Shown here in pieces: positions 38,112 to 47,691 of a DNA stretch of 64,000 nt. The stretch comes from Helicobacter pylori (GTDB taxonomy: Bacteria; Campylobacterota; Campylobacteria; Campylobacterales; Helicobacteraceae). The stretch spans positions 868,001 to 932,000 of the forward strand of contig CP032039.1 in NCBI GenBank assembly GCA_008032935.1. The letters run 5' to 3'. The notes under the pieces are model-generated. The model did no database searches. It was not told the DNA's origin and saw only the letters and a program-made list of their open reading frames with translations. The translations under genes and the position numbers were made by a program. The stretch's first letter is position 1. The number at the start of each line of letters is the position of its first letter.

Positions 38112-41100
38112 TTAAAAAGCATAGCGCATACCAATATTTCCGGTGATATTAATATCTTTATAATCAAGCCCAAACCTAGCCCCAATGCCCGCATTCACAT
38201 AAAAGGTTTTGAATAACCTTATCTCCCCGCCTGTGATAATGCTAGCAAAAGTGTTGTATCTGCCGCCATCTCTATAGCTTAGGGTGTTATTACCAATAAA
38301 ACGCACCATTTTATCCCCCATAGAATTAATAAATAAATCTCTGCCCACATCCGCAATCACAAAATAATAAGAGTTTTTATTGAAGTAGTGCCGACTTTCT
38401 AGGGCAAAATTGATCGTTAGAACGGATTTTTTATTAGGGTCAGCATTGGCTCTGAATTGATTATAAATAGGATCATCCATAATACCCCTTAAACCAGACA
38501 AACCAATGTAATAATAAGCTAGGCCTACTTGGGGTTTAAAAATAACGCTTTTATCTTTAAACATGAAATCATAGCCGTAATTGATTTTAGCGTCAGTCGT
38601 CCAAGTGTCGTATCTGTAAGACTGATTGATGATTGAGAGTAGGGGGTCATAGGAGTTGATGAAAGTCTTATTGTATCCCCAAGTCTCATTCAAGCTCATT
38701 GTTAGCTCGCTTCTTTTGATAAACGCTCGGCTATAAACGCCCATATTGACATTGCTAGAGCCTGATTGAGTGATATTTCCATGAAACCCGCTATACCCAT
38801 AAGCGGCATAACCCCCCACAATCACGCCCTTAATAAACCTATCATACCCTACATTGATACCATATAAAGTTCCAGTGCCTCCATTAATGAAACTAGCCCC
38901 TCCAACTCCTGTCGCCCACACATTATTTTTGACTCTGTTTCTTTGAGAGTATTTTAAAATCACATCCATAGCGTTAGGGATCGCATCAGCGAATCGCTTG
39001 TTTTTAAGGGCTTCTAATCGCTCGTGAAAATCAGCACTGGCAAAGGTTGAAGTGTCAGAGAGCTTGGCTAAACGGCTCATTTGCTGCGTGTAGGTGTTGA
39101 TCTGTAAAATATTGGTGGCGTCATTTTTAAAATTAGGGTTAGCGATGACTTCTAAAGTGTTGGCAATATCTCCAGCGATCGTGGTTAAATCTTTTGCGGA
39201 ATGGCTTTCTAAATAATAGGGAGCAAATAAAGGACTTCCTTTAGTTTCAAAGATTTTATTGAGCCAATTAATCGCTTGGTTGCCTCCAGCTTGATCAATG
39301 CTATCCACGCTTTGAACGCCTTGAATTTGAGCGATATATTGTTTTAAAGTAGGGGCTTGTAGGTTATTGATAGGATCATTAGAAACAGCGATTTTCACTT
39401 TATTATAAAGAATGGAAGTGTAAATGTATTGATTTTGAGAGTCCTTAAAGCCTACAACTAAACCGCCATCTTTAATGCTCACGGCTCGCCCGTTATAGGT
39501 TAAGCCGTTGTCAGTCATCACCATATGTTTGCCATTAATATCAATGAGCGCATAAAGCTTAAGGTAATTATCCAGACTGCTGCCTCCTGTGATTTGGTCG
39601 TTATACCCATAATAAATGGCTTTAGCACTATCAATAAGCGTATAAGTGCCGACTTCTTTTGAAGAAGTGTTGAATTGGATTAAGGGGTTATTGTTATTAG
39701 CCATGATCGTCGCTGCGCCTTGAGTATTGATAATGGCATGACTAACTGAATGGCTGAGGTTAAACACCAAATCGCCATAGCTGTTAAAATTCCCCATGAC
39801 ATTCAAGCCACTAGCGTTAGTGCTTAGAGTCGCTTGTTGGTTTAAGGTGAAATTACCATTAATGTTAGCTGTAGAGTTAGAGGCGTTGTTAAAAGCGTTG
39901 GTGATCGTCAAATTATTGGCTTGCAAGGTCGCATTTTCATTAAGATTGAGCGTGCCTATAACGCTATTATTTGTTACTTGAGACAAATCAATAGCCCCAT
40001 TAGAGGTGATTGTGCCTAAGAAAGTGAAATTATTAGCACGCACGCTTAAAGATTCATTAGTGGGGGTTACGCTAGAGTTTGTAGAAGAGTTGTTTTTGGT
40101 TGTGGGGCAATTGGCTAAATTGATACAAATTTCACCCTTTTGAACGCTCACGTTATTCAAACCCGCATTAAGGCTTAAGCCATTAGTGGCGTTTAGGGTG
40201 GTGATATTGATATTAGAAACACCATTAGAAGCAAAAATCAATGCACCTAGATACTTGCTAAAGTCAATCGTATTATCGCCATTAAAAATAATAGATTTGT
40301 TAGCGACAAAATTCAAACTGCCCCCTGTAGCGTTGCTAAAAGAGCTGTTATTGACAAAAACATAGCCATCGCTTAAAAAGTTAAAATACCCTTTTTGCCA
40401 AAAATCATGCAAGCCTCTAGGCGATAAAAGAGTGCCTAAATCGTTTTCTTTGAGCGCGTTTTGTAAAGAGGGCGGCAACACGCTCCCTAAACCTTGATTA
40501 TAAACACCGCTTAACCCGCCTTGAGAAATAATATTATTAATGATATTGCTCACTAAGCCTTGATTTTCTAGCTTTTTAACAACATCTTGTCCTAAAAACT
40601 CGTTCAACAAGTCGTTCGCCACCACACCAATGTCTTTTTGCAGGCTTGTAGGGGGATTAGTAATGTCTTTTAAAACCACGCTTAAAATAGAGCTTAATTC
40701 AGAAGCGTCTATATACCCACCGATAAAATTCAAAAGCCCTTTATCGTCTAGCATGCTTTTTAAAGACTGCTTAGCAAGGTAGTTTTCTATGATGGATGGG
40801 GTAACAAAATTACCAAAAATGCTCAGTTTTTTACTGATAATGTTTTGGATTTCATTCATGACTCCGCTATTATTCAATAAATCATCTAAGTTATTTTGAC
40901 CTATAAGTTGGCCTAAGGTTTCATCTTGCAAGCTAGCGGGCAATTCCTTACTCAAAGGGCTTAGAGCGTTTTCTATAAAGTTTCCTAAACCGCCGGCTTG
41001 CTTGATTTTTTCCATAGCCACTTGACTGAGAACATTCGCTAAATTCCCTTGATTAAAGATTTTATCAATCCCTTCTTGGCCCAAAAGATTAAAGATATTG

Positions 41101-44100
41101 TCTGTAGCTTGAGCTTCTATGTTAGCTTTATTCAACACTAAGTTATTAGCGCTTTGAAAGGTTACATCCGCGCTCCCTCCGCTTTCAAAGGCGTTACCAC
41201 TTCCAATTGTTCCGGTAATATAAATGCTTTTAGCTTTAAAATCAGCGTTAATGTAGCCTAAATAGGGGGAAGTTGAGCCTAATAATTGCCCTAAGTAAGT
41301 GTTTCTAAAAGAAGAACAAGTGGCGCTATCTAGCGCGCAAGGACTGCTATAGCCATTGCCCCCAAACCATATAGAGCTAGTAGAGTTTGTAACATTATCT
41401 TGAGTAGCGCCTATAATTAGATTCCCGTTATTAAAGGTTTGATTGATGTTGTCAGTCAAATGGTTGATCGTTTCTAGGAGCGCTTGCTTTTGCGCTTGGG
41501 TGATCTTAATCTTGTCTAAGAGTTGCAACACTTCATTGATGTTAGTGATATTGTCTAATTGGTTAGATTCAATCATTTCTTTTAAGGTAGCGGAATTTTG
41601 AGAAAGGATCCCTAAAAGCGTTTTTAAATTTTCACTAGAAAAACCCTTATTGTAGATATTTAAACTATTCAAAGGCTGGTTAAACGGGCTATAAGTGCCT
41701 GGGGCTTGAGGCGTTTGAGAGCCTTTAGGGGTGAAAAGGCCTTTAATGTTGCTTGTCAAGTAATAAGTGCCTGCTTGATCATCGCTATAATCATAGCTAT
41801 AGCCGGTAGGATTTTGCTTAGAAGCTTGGTAATTATAAAGCTCAGGAGCGATATTAAAAATAGTGTTAGAAGCCGAGTTAGGGTTATTTAAAACTTCTAT
41901 GGTTAAATCCCCATTTTTAATGCTCTCTTGAATGATTTGAGAAGAATTGAGAGGGTTTATAAACGACCAAGTTTGAATGTTGTTATTATCGCTATAGGTA
42001 GCGTTTTGGATTTTCATGCCATAAAAAAGGATTTTTTCATAGCCATTAGCCCCACTAATGCCAGTGATCCCTTTTTGAGCGTTTAGGATGTTGTAGGTTA
42101 CAGATTTTGTGATGTTGTCAAAAATATTGATGTCAGATAAATTAATATCCCCATTATTCCCTAAAACAAACTGCCCGCTAACGCTCATCAAAGCCTTAGT
42201 TAAAGAGGGTGCATAACCATTAAAATTCAACGCCCCATTAGCCGTAAGGTTATTAAAATTCAATGAGCTTGCGCTGTCAAAATTAAAGCTTGCTGTATCA
42301 ATAGTCGTGTTGCCTCCAAAATCAGCCTGGCTTGCACCTTGAAAATTGATATTAGCGTTTAAAGAGCTTGTGTTATTGGCTGATAAAACGCTATCGTCTA
42401 AATTGATAGTGGTGTTGTTTGAAAAACTAGCGCTAGAAGCGTTGAGTTTGCTACTAGCGTTAAGACTGAGTGTCCCGCCATTAAAAAAGAGGCTATTAAA
42501 GGTCGCTTGACTCCCGTTATAAATATTGAGACTCGCTTGATTGTTAAAAGCGCTTGTGCCATTGGCATTCAAAACGCTTTGATTGTCTAAACTTAAATTA
42601 GAATTGTTATCAAGCGTTAAAGAATTTTTAAAAGCGGCTTGACTTTTATTGCCAAGCGTGATATTAGCGTTGTTTTGTAAGGTTGTATCGCCATTAAAAT
42701 TCAGCAAACTTTGAGAGCTGAGCGTAAAATTCGTGTTGCCTAAAAGCTGTGTCGTAGCGTTAAAATTGCTTGTCCCCCTAGAATACAAGACATTGAAAAC
42801 CGCTTGCGTGTTATTGAAAATAAGGCTATTAGCCTGCAAATTATAAACCGCTCCCCCATTCAAGCGAGAATTGATAAAGCTTAAAGAATTAGAAGCGTTA
42901 GCGCTAATAGTGCTTGATCCTCCAGGGTTTGTAAAGCCGCTGAACGAAGCGTTAGAAAAGGAAATATTCTTAGCGCTAAAACTGAATTTCCCCCAAGTCA
43001 TATCGCTAAAACTGGAATTGGTTACGCTGATATTATTTAGAGCGTCAAAAGTGGCATAGGAATGCTGACTGGCCCCCGTTTGAATCATTTTAGTAACGGT
43101 TTCAGCGTCATTATAATTCAAGCCATCCATAGTGATGTTATCGCTTGCTTTAAAGGTAATGTTCGCTCCCCCACCATCTGAATTTGAAACGCCTTCACCG
43201 GTTTTAAAATTATTGGTCAAGTAAATATTAGCCGCATTAAAAGTTCCCGTGATATAGCCAAAGCCTCCATGCCCTATCCAAATCAACCCATTATCATTCA
43301 CGCTCTCTGTGTCATTCCCTATAACTAAAGTGCCATTTTGGATATTGACGCCAAAACTTCTTCCAAACAAATTAGCCGTATAAGTGCTGAGCGTGTTGCC
43401 GCTTTGACCGCTCTGTCCTGAAAGGTTGGGATCGATATAATAAATGCCTTTGTTTGAGTAAGTTTGATTTTGGAGGTTATAGACCCCATTCCACACATTT
43501 GTTGTGGGTAAATTTTGAGTAGGGGGTGTGGGTGGAACTTGACTAGGGGGAGTGTTTTGCACTGTGTGTTTTGTAGGAGTGGGTGTAGGGCTTGTAGGCT
43601 TAGCGTTAGCTATCGCTTGTTCTAATCCCTCTTGCTCAGTATTAAAAGTGCTTTCTTCACTCTGTAAGGTTTTTAAATCTTGTTGTTCTTGTTTTTGAGC
43701 TTGATTGAAAGCTTGTTCACTAAAGCCTGTGGTGGAGTTGGCTAATTGCTTGATTTGAGCTAAATCTTTTTCTAAGGCTTGCTCATCTTGTTGGATTTTT
43801 TGGTTGGTGTTTTCTAAACCTTGAGCGTCTTTAGCGACAGTAGCATTTTTGCTTTGAGTGTAGCTTGTATCATTGCTTGCGATCGTGTTGTCGCTAGTAA
43901 CATTATTCAAAGCGTTTTGGGAATGAGCTACATCCTCTTGATAGGTTTTTTGGGCTTGAGCTTGTTCTTGTTTTTGTTCTTGAGCTTGTTCTTGTTGTAT
44001 CGCTTGTTCTAATCCCTCTTGCTCAGTATTAAAAGTGCTTTCTTCACTCTGTAAGGTTTTTAAATCTTGTTGTTCTTGTTTTTGAGCTTGATTGAAAGCT

Positions 44101-45677
44101 TGTTCACTAAAGCCTGTGGTGGAGTTGGCTAATTGCTTGATTTGAGCTAAATCTTTTTCTAAGGCTTGCTCATCTTGTTGGATTTTTTGGTTGGTGTTTT
44201 CTAAACCTTGAGCGTCTTTAGCGACAGTAGCATTTTTGCTTTGAGTGTAGCTTGTATCATTGCTTGCGATCGTGTTGTCGCTAGTAACATTATTCAAAGC
44301 GTTTTGGGAATGAGCTACATCCTCTTGATAGGTTTGTTGGGCTTGTTGTTGTAAATCGTCTCCTAAAAATTGGGTAATGATGGATTGTTTGTTAAAGGTT
44401 TCTTGTAAGGTTTCATCTTGCCCGTTAATATCAAAGGTTACATCATAAGTGTTATTGCCCACTCCAACATGGCTAATGGCTTTATCGCCCTTATAGTTGA
44501 TTAGATCCCACAAATAGCTTTGATAAACCCCATACTGGATCGCTCCGTTTGTAGTGAGAATATCATAGGTTTGATTATTATTAAGGGTTTGATTGAGGTT
44601 AAAAACCGCACCAGAACCAAAAGACACACTGCCTTTAAGGCTGGCAAAAGGCGAACTTGAATTTAAAGTGTTAATGCCTGAAAAACTCACCTTGCTGGTA
44701 TTAAAATTATAAGTCCCTTGATTGAAGGTGTCGTTATTAAAGCTAGTATTGTCATTAAAATTATAAGTGCCTTGATTGAAATTGCTGTTTTCAAAAGTGG
44801 ATTGGGTGCTATTAAAATGATAAGTCCCTTGATTGAAGTTACTATTATCAAAGCTTGAACTTGCACTATTACTAAAGTTATAAGTGCCTTGATTGAAGTT
44901 GGTTTGATTGAAGGAGATAGCGCTATGATTATTATTACCGCTGAAACTAAAGCCCCCATCAGTGTCGTCTGTAAAGCTAGAGCCGCTCACATTGATATTA
45001 GAGCCTTTAAAATTCATGTAAGAGTGTTGCGTCCCTGCATCGCTATTGTCAAAACTCGCTTGATTGATAGTGATATTGTTAGCCGCATTAAAATTGAGCG
45101 TGGCCCCACCACCATCAGCGTATGAGTTTCCGGTTGTTAAATGGCTAGAATTAAAATTAATCGTTTGAGCGTCATAAGTTCCAGTGATATAGCCGACATC
45201 ACCTCCATTAATACCTGTGCCTCCAAAGCGGATATTCCCCCCTATATCAAGCGTGCCACCATTGAATTTTTGCGTGAAACTAGCCCCACCAGCACTATAA
45301 GTGGTAAGAGTGTTTAAATAATAAGTCCCAGAGCCTTGAGCGCTACTAAAAAGGCAATAAGAGTTGTGCGTGGGTGAATTAGGACCGCTTTCAATATTAT
45401 CTTGATAACTCCAAGACGACCATGACCAATAACGGCATTCGTTAGCCCTTAGGTGGGATAATCCCCCTAACGCTCCTATCAATAAAACCGAAACTTTTAA
45501 AAAAGATTTGTTGCGATTAGAGAGCTTTTTAATGGATTTTGTTTTTTTATGGCCTTTTAAGGGCTTTTCACATTTTAAGATTTGATTCAATTTGAAAAAT
45601 TTCTTTGAGATCTTATTCAATTTGAAAGATCCTTTTGAAATAAACCTAGAAATCAATCTGGCCTTTTTAAACGCCAT
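38112..45677 (-). CDS. vlpC: giant VacA-like autotransporter (VlpC)
   Basis: A 2521-residue type V secreted protein. A long Lys-rich N-terminal extension precedes the signal core (S-V-L-L-I-G-A-L-G-G-L near residue 65) and cleavage near A-N-E-C. The passenger is beta-helical and Asn/Ser-rich, with paired blocks around G-G-G-A-N/T-L/I-N/T-F that recur in VacA paralogues (G-Y-I-T-G-T-F/Y motifs near residues 160 and 820, and again after 1480). Residues ~248-328 carry about five F-N-Q-G-T-Y-N-F repeats; residues ~448-690 contain two identical 112-residue Gln/Glu-rich segments. The last ~280 residues form the autotransporter barrel ending G-M-R-Y-A-F. Known paralogues (ImaA, FaaA, VlpC) aid mouse stomach colonisation. 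HP0922 by order. The frame is fully open. Confidence 0.93.
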   Translation of the reverse strand: MAFKKARLISRFISKGSFKLNKISKKFFKLNQILKCEKPLKGHKKTKSIKKLSNRNKSFLKVSVLLIGALGGLSHLRANECRYWSWSSWSYQDNIESGPNSPTHNSYCLFSSAQGSGTYYLNTLTTYSAGGASFTQKFNGGTLDIGGNIRFGGTGINGGDVGYITGTYDAQTINFNSSHLTTGNSYADGGGATLNFNAANNITINQASFDNSDAGTQHSYMNFKGSNINVSGSSFTDDTDGGFSFSGNNNHSAISFNQTNFNQGTYNFSNSASSSFDNSNFNQGTYHFNSTQSTFENSNFNQGTYNFNDNTSFNNDTFNQGTYNFNTSKVSFSGINTLNSSSPFASLKGSVSFGSGAVFNLNQTLNNNQTYDILTTNGAIQYGVYQSYLWDLINYKGDKAISHVGVGNNTYDVTFDINGQDETLQETFNKQSIITQFLGDDLQQQAQQTYQEDVAHSQNALNNVTSDNTIASNDTSYTQSKNATVAKDAQGLENTNQKIQQDEQALEKDLAQIKQLANSTTGFSEQAFNQAQKQEQQDLKTLQSEESTFNTEQEGLEQAIQQEQAQEQKQEQAQAQKTYQEDVAHSQNALNNVTSDNTIASNDTSYTQSKNATVAKDAQGLENTNQKIQQDEQALEKDLAQIKQLANSTTGFSEQAFNQAQKQEQQDLKTLQSEESTFNTEQEGLEQAIANAKPTSPTPTPTKHTVQNTPPSQVPPTPPTQNLPTTNVWNGVYNLQNQTYSNKGIYYIDPNLSGQSGQSGNTLSTYTANLFGRSFGVNIQNGTLVIGNDTESVNDNGLIWIGHGGFGYITGTFNAANIYLTNNFKTGEGVSNSDGGGANITFKASDNITMDGLNYNDAETVTKMIQTGASQHSYATFDALNNISVTNSSFSDMTWGKFSFSAKNISFSNASFSGFTNPGGSSTISANASNSLSFINSRLNGGAVYNLQANSLIFNNTQAVFNVLYSRGTSNFNATTQLLGNTNFTLSSQSLLNFNGDTTLQNNANITLGNKSQAAFKNSLTLDNNSNLSLDNQSVLNANGTSAFNNQASLNIYNGSQATFNSLFFNGGTLSLNASSKLNASSASFSNNTTINLDDSVLSANNTSSLNANINFQGASQADFGGNTTIDTASFNFDSASSLNFNNLTANGALNFNGYAPSLTKALMSVSGQFVLGNNGDINLSDINIFDNITKSVTYNILNAQKGITGISGANGYEKILFYGMKIQNATYSDNNNIQTWSFINPLNSSQIIQESIKNGDLTIEVLNNPNSASNTIFNIAPELYNYQASKQNPTGYSYDYSDDQAGTYYLTSNIKGLFTPKGSQTPQAPGTYSPFNQPLNSLNIYNKGFSSENLKTLLGILSQNSATLKEMIESNQLDNITNINEVLQLLDKIKITQAQKQALLETINHLTDNINQTFNNGNLIIGATQDNVTNSTSSIWFGGNGYSSPCALDSATCSSFRNTYLGQLLGSTSPYLGYINADFKAKSIYITGTIGSGNAFESGGSADVTFQSANNLVLNKANIEAQATDNIFNLLGQEGIDKIFNQGNLANVLSQVAMEKIKQAGGLGNFIENALSPLSKELPASLQDETLGQLIGQNNLDDLLNNSGVMNEIQNIISKKLSIFGNFVTPSIIENYLAKQSLKSMLDDKGLLNFIGGYIDASELSSILSVVLKDITNPPTSLQKDIGVVANDLLNEFLGQDVVKKLENQGLVSNIINNIISQGGLSGVYNQGLGSVLPPSLQNALKENDLGTLLSPRGLHDFWQKGYFNFLSDGYVFVNNSSFSNATGGSLNFVANKSIIFNGDNTIDFSKYLGALIFASNGVSNINITTLNATNGLSLNAGLNNVSVQKGEICINLANCPTTKNNSSTNSSVTPTNESLSVRANNFTFLGTITSNGAIDLSQVTNNSVIGTLNLNENATLQANNLTITNAFNNASNSTANINGNFTLNQQATLSTNASGLNVMGNFNSYGDLVFNLSHSVSHAIINTQGAATIMANNNNPLIQFNTSSKEVGTYTLIDSAKAIYYGYNDQITGGSSLDNYLKLYALIDINGKHMVMTDNGLTYNGRAVSIKDGGLVVGFKDSQNQYIYTSILYNKVKIAVSNDPINNLQAPTLKQYIAQIQGVQSVDSIDQAGGNQAINWLNKIFETKGSPLFAPYYLESHSAKDLTTIAGDIANTLEVIANPNFKNDATNILQINTYTQQMSRLAKLSDTSTFASADFHERLEALKNKRFADAIPNAMDVILKYSQRNRVKNNVWATGVGGASFINGGTGTLYGINVGYDRFIKGVIVGGYAAYGYSGFHGNITQSGSSNVNMGVYSRAFIKRSELTMSLNETWGYNKTFINSYDPLLSIINQSYRYDTWTTDAKINYGYDFMFKDKSVIFKPQVGLAYYYIGLSGLRGIMDDPIYNQFRANADPNKKSVLTINFALESRHYFNKNSYYFVIADVGRDLFINSMGDKMVRFIGNNTLSYRDGGRYNTFASIITGGEIRLFKTFYVNAGIGARFGLDYKDINITGNIGMRYAF
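43611..43948 (-). repeat. 338-bp direct repeat in vlpC, copy nearer the 3' end
   Basis: Matches 43998-44335 with an offset of 387 bases, apparently base for base; the 49-base spacer codes a Gln-rich linker (Q-Q-E-Q-A-Q-E-Q-K-Q-E-Q). The period is 129 codons, so gain or loss of one unit keeps the frame. Confidence 0.88.
43998..44335 (-). repeat. 338-bp direct repeat in vlpC, copy nearer the 5' end
   Basis: Second copy of the segment at 43611-43948. It encodes N-A-L-N-N-V-T-S-D-N-T through Q-E-G-L-E-Q-A, predicted helical, unlike the surrounding beta passenger. Confidence 0.88.
44700..44910 (-). repeat. short tandem repeats (F-N-Q-G-T-Y-N-F units) in vlpC
   Basis: Five units of about 51-66 bases sharing a 20-odd base core that encodes N-F-N-Q-G-T-Y-N/H-F. 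They also create a long but meaningless frame on the same strand. Confidence 0.8.
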
Positions 45678-45709
45678 TTAAAACTCCAATCGTTTTTATT
45701 AAATCCCAC

Positions 45710-45715
45710 ATTATA
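45710..45715 (-). promoter_or_regulatory. -10 element (TATAAT) for vlpC
   Basis: Minus-strand TTGTATAATG about 33 bases upstream of the ATG, with TTGGAG as ribosome site. Confidence 0.6.
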
Positions 45716-45757
45716 CAATTTGATGTTAAACAAACTCAAAAAGATTCGCAAAATGAC

Positions 45758-46756
45758 TTAATAATGATACATAAACTGCGCCATATCCACCAAACGATTA
45801 GAATACCCCCATTCATTATCATACCACCCCATGATTTTGACCATATTCTCTAGCGTGAAAGTCAAATCAGGCGCGATGATAACGCTATTAGGGTTAGAAA
45901 TGAAATCAGAACTCACCCTTTCTTTTAAATCTATTTCTAACACGCCTTTTAAAACCCCTTTGGAAGCTTCAATCAATAATTCATTGATCGGATCTTTAGG
46001 GGCTTTTTTTTCTAAAAACAAACTCAAATCTATCATGGACACATCAAGGCTAGGCACCCTCACGCTATGCCCATGCATTTTATTTTTGAGATTGGGTAAC
46101 ACTTTATGCAAGGCTAGAGCGGCTTTAGTGGTGGTGGGGATAATGTTGCTTGCGGCCGCTCTGGAGCGCCGTTTATCCAAAGGGTGGGCTAAATCAATGA
46201 GTTTTTGATCGCTCGTGTAGCTATGAATGGTCGTTAGCATGCCCTCTTTAATATTAAAAGCTTTATCTAAGATCGCGCAAATGGGCGCGATAGCGTTAGT
46301 CGTGCAAGAGGCGTTAGAAACAATGGCTTGGTTTTGATAAAGAAAATGATTGACCCCATACACCAAAGTGGGGTATTGTTGTTCATCGTATTCGCCGATA
46401 AAGGGAGCGGATAACAACACCTTTTTAGCCCCAAGCAAAAGGTAATTTTCTAGCGTTTTAGGCTCTAAAAACTTCCCTGAACACTCTATGATAACATCCA
46501 CGCCTTTCAAGTCTTTGATACTATTAAAAACAGGGATCTCTAACGAGCCGATAATAAGCTTATGATTAGAGTAACGCACTTCTTTAAAAAGCAACCCATG
46601 CGCGCTGTCATGCTCTAAAAGATAAGCCAGGATTTCCCAATTAGCAGGGTCATTGATGCCTACCACTTCTAAATGAGAGTTTGTATCGCTACGCTCTAAG
46701 ATTGCTCTTAAAACGCATCTCCCAATGCGGCCAAATCCATTGATAAAAATTTTCAT
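45758..46756 (-). CDS. gapA: glyceraldehyde-3-phosphate dehydrogenase
   Basis: 332 residues from ATG 46756, which begins the Rossmann strand [13 protein letters not shown]; an upstream ATG would add 12 residues before it. The catalytic Cys lies in S-N-A-S-C-T-T-N-A near residue 150 and the phosphate block H-S-Y-T-S-D-Q near 175. It oxidises glyceraldehyde-3-phosphate in glycolysis or runs in reverse for gluconeogenesis. H. pylori has a second gap gene elsewhere (HP1346), so coenzyme preference and direction are not settled here. Confidence 0.95.
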   Translation of the reverse strand: MKIFINGFGRIGRCVLRAILERSDTNSHLEVVGINDPANWEILAYLLEHDSAHGLLFKEVRYSNHKLIIGSLEIPVFNSIKDLKGVDVIIECSGKFLEPKTLENYLLLGAKKVLLSAPFIGEYDEQQYPTLVYGVNHFLYQNQAIVSNASCTTNAIAPICAILDKAFNIKEGMLTTIHSYTSDQKLIDLAHPLDKRRSRAAASNIIPTTTKAALALHKVLPNLKNKMHGHSVRVPSLDVSMIDLSLFLEKKAPKDPINELLIEASKGVLKGVLEIDLKERVSSDFISNPNSVIIAPDLTFTLENMVKIMGWYDNEWGYSNRLVDMAQFMYHY

Positions 46757-46833
46757 CGTAACTATTATCCTATTTTCAGACTTCAGTTTCAATTTTAGGG
46801 GGTTTTTGTTTGGTATTTTACTACATTTTGCGC

Positions 46834-46842
46834 TATTATATT
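46834..46842 (+). promoter_or_regulatory. -10 region (TATTATATT) for the BI-1 family gene
   Basis: Best -10-like sequence in the 145-base gap divergent from gapA. Overlapping TATTAT and TATATT make the exact hexamer uncertain. Confidence 0.35.
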
Positions 46843-46901
46843 GGACCTAGCTGTAGGTTAATTAAAATTATTTATATTGAGTTGAAATCAAGGAGTAAAA
46901 C

Positions 46902-47594
46902 ATGGCATTGTATGACAGAGCTAATTCTCGTAACGCGTATGCAGAAGATTCTTTATTGCATGAAAGCGAGCTGGTGGGTTTTGTTAAAACGACTTACAAG
47001 TTCTTTGCGGGTAGTTTGTTACTAGCGACTATCGGGGCGTTACTGGGTTTAATGAACTTTCAAGCCGTAGTGCAGTATAAATGGGTGTTTTTTATCGCTG
47101 AAATTGCGGCGTTTTTTGGTTTGATGTTTTCTAAATCTAAACCCGGATTGAATTTATTCATGCTGTTTGCTTTCACTTCATTATCAGGGGTTACGCTAGT
47201 GCCTTTGTTGGGTATGGTGATTGCAAAAGCTGGTTTAGGAGCGATTTGGCAAGCTTTGGGCATGACAACCATTGTTTTTGGTTTGATGAGCGTGTATGCC
47301 CTTAAAACTAAAAACGACTTAGCGAACATGGGTAAAATGCTCTTTATCGCTTTGATTGTGGTGGTGGTGTGTTCGCTTATTAACTTGTTTTTGGGTAGCC
47401 CCATGTTCCAGGTTGTCATTGCGGGAGCGAGCACGATTTTATTCAGTCTTTACATCGCTTATGACACCCAAAACATCGTTAAGGGCATGTACGATAGCCC
47501 CATTGATGCGGCGGTGAGCTTGTATTTAGACTTTTTGAATGTCTTTATTTCTATCTTGCAAATCATTGGTATTTTTTCAGACAGAGACAAATAG
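46902..47594 (+). CDS. Bax inhibitor-1/YccA family inner-membrane protein
   Basis: A 230-residue protein with seven hydrophobic segments. The C-terminal A-Y-D-T-Q-N-I-V-K-G segment is typical of BI-1/YbhL/YccA proteins, where Asp residues form a pH-sensing pair; the final S-L-Y-L-D-F-L-N-V-F-I-S-I-L-Q also fits. In E. coli YccA modulates the FtsH protease; function in H. pylori is unknown. AAGGAGT precedes the ATG. HP0920 by order. Confidence 0.9.
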   Translation: MALYDRANSRNAYAEDSLLHESELVGFVKTTYKFFAGSLLLATIGALLGLMNFQAVVQYKWVFFIAEIAAFFGLMFSKSKPGLNLFMLFAFTSLSGVTLVPLLGMVIAKAGLGAIWQALGMTTIVFGLMSVYALKTKNDLANMGKMLFIALIVVVVCSLINLFLGSPMFQVVIAGASTILFSLYIAYDTQNIVKGMYDSPIDAAVSLYLDFLNVFISILQIIGIFSDRDK

Positions 47595-47691
47595 TTTGAA
47601 AAAATAGGGGGGAAGCCACGCAAAAACCTAATAAAAAATACTTTAAAATATTGATAACGCTTCGTTGATATTCTTTCTTTAAGGATTAGTT

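Noticed and set aside
44687..44959. 90-codon hydrophobic frame within vlpC
   Set aside because: It arises from the short tandem repeats read in the wrong frame.
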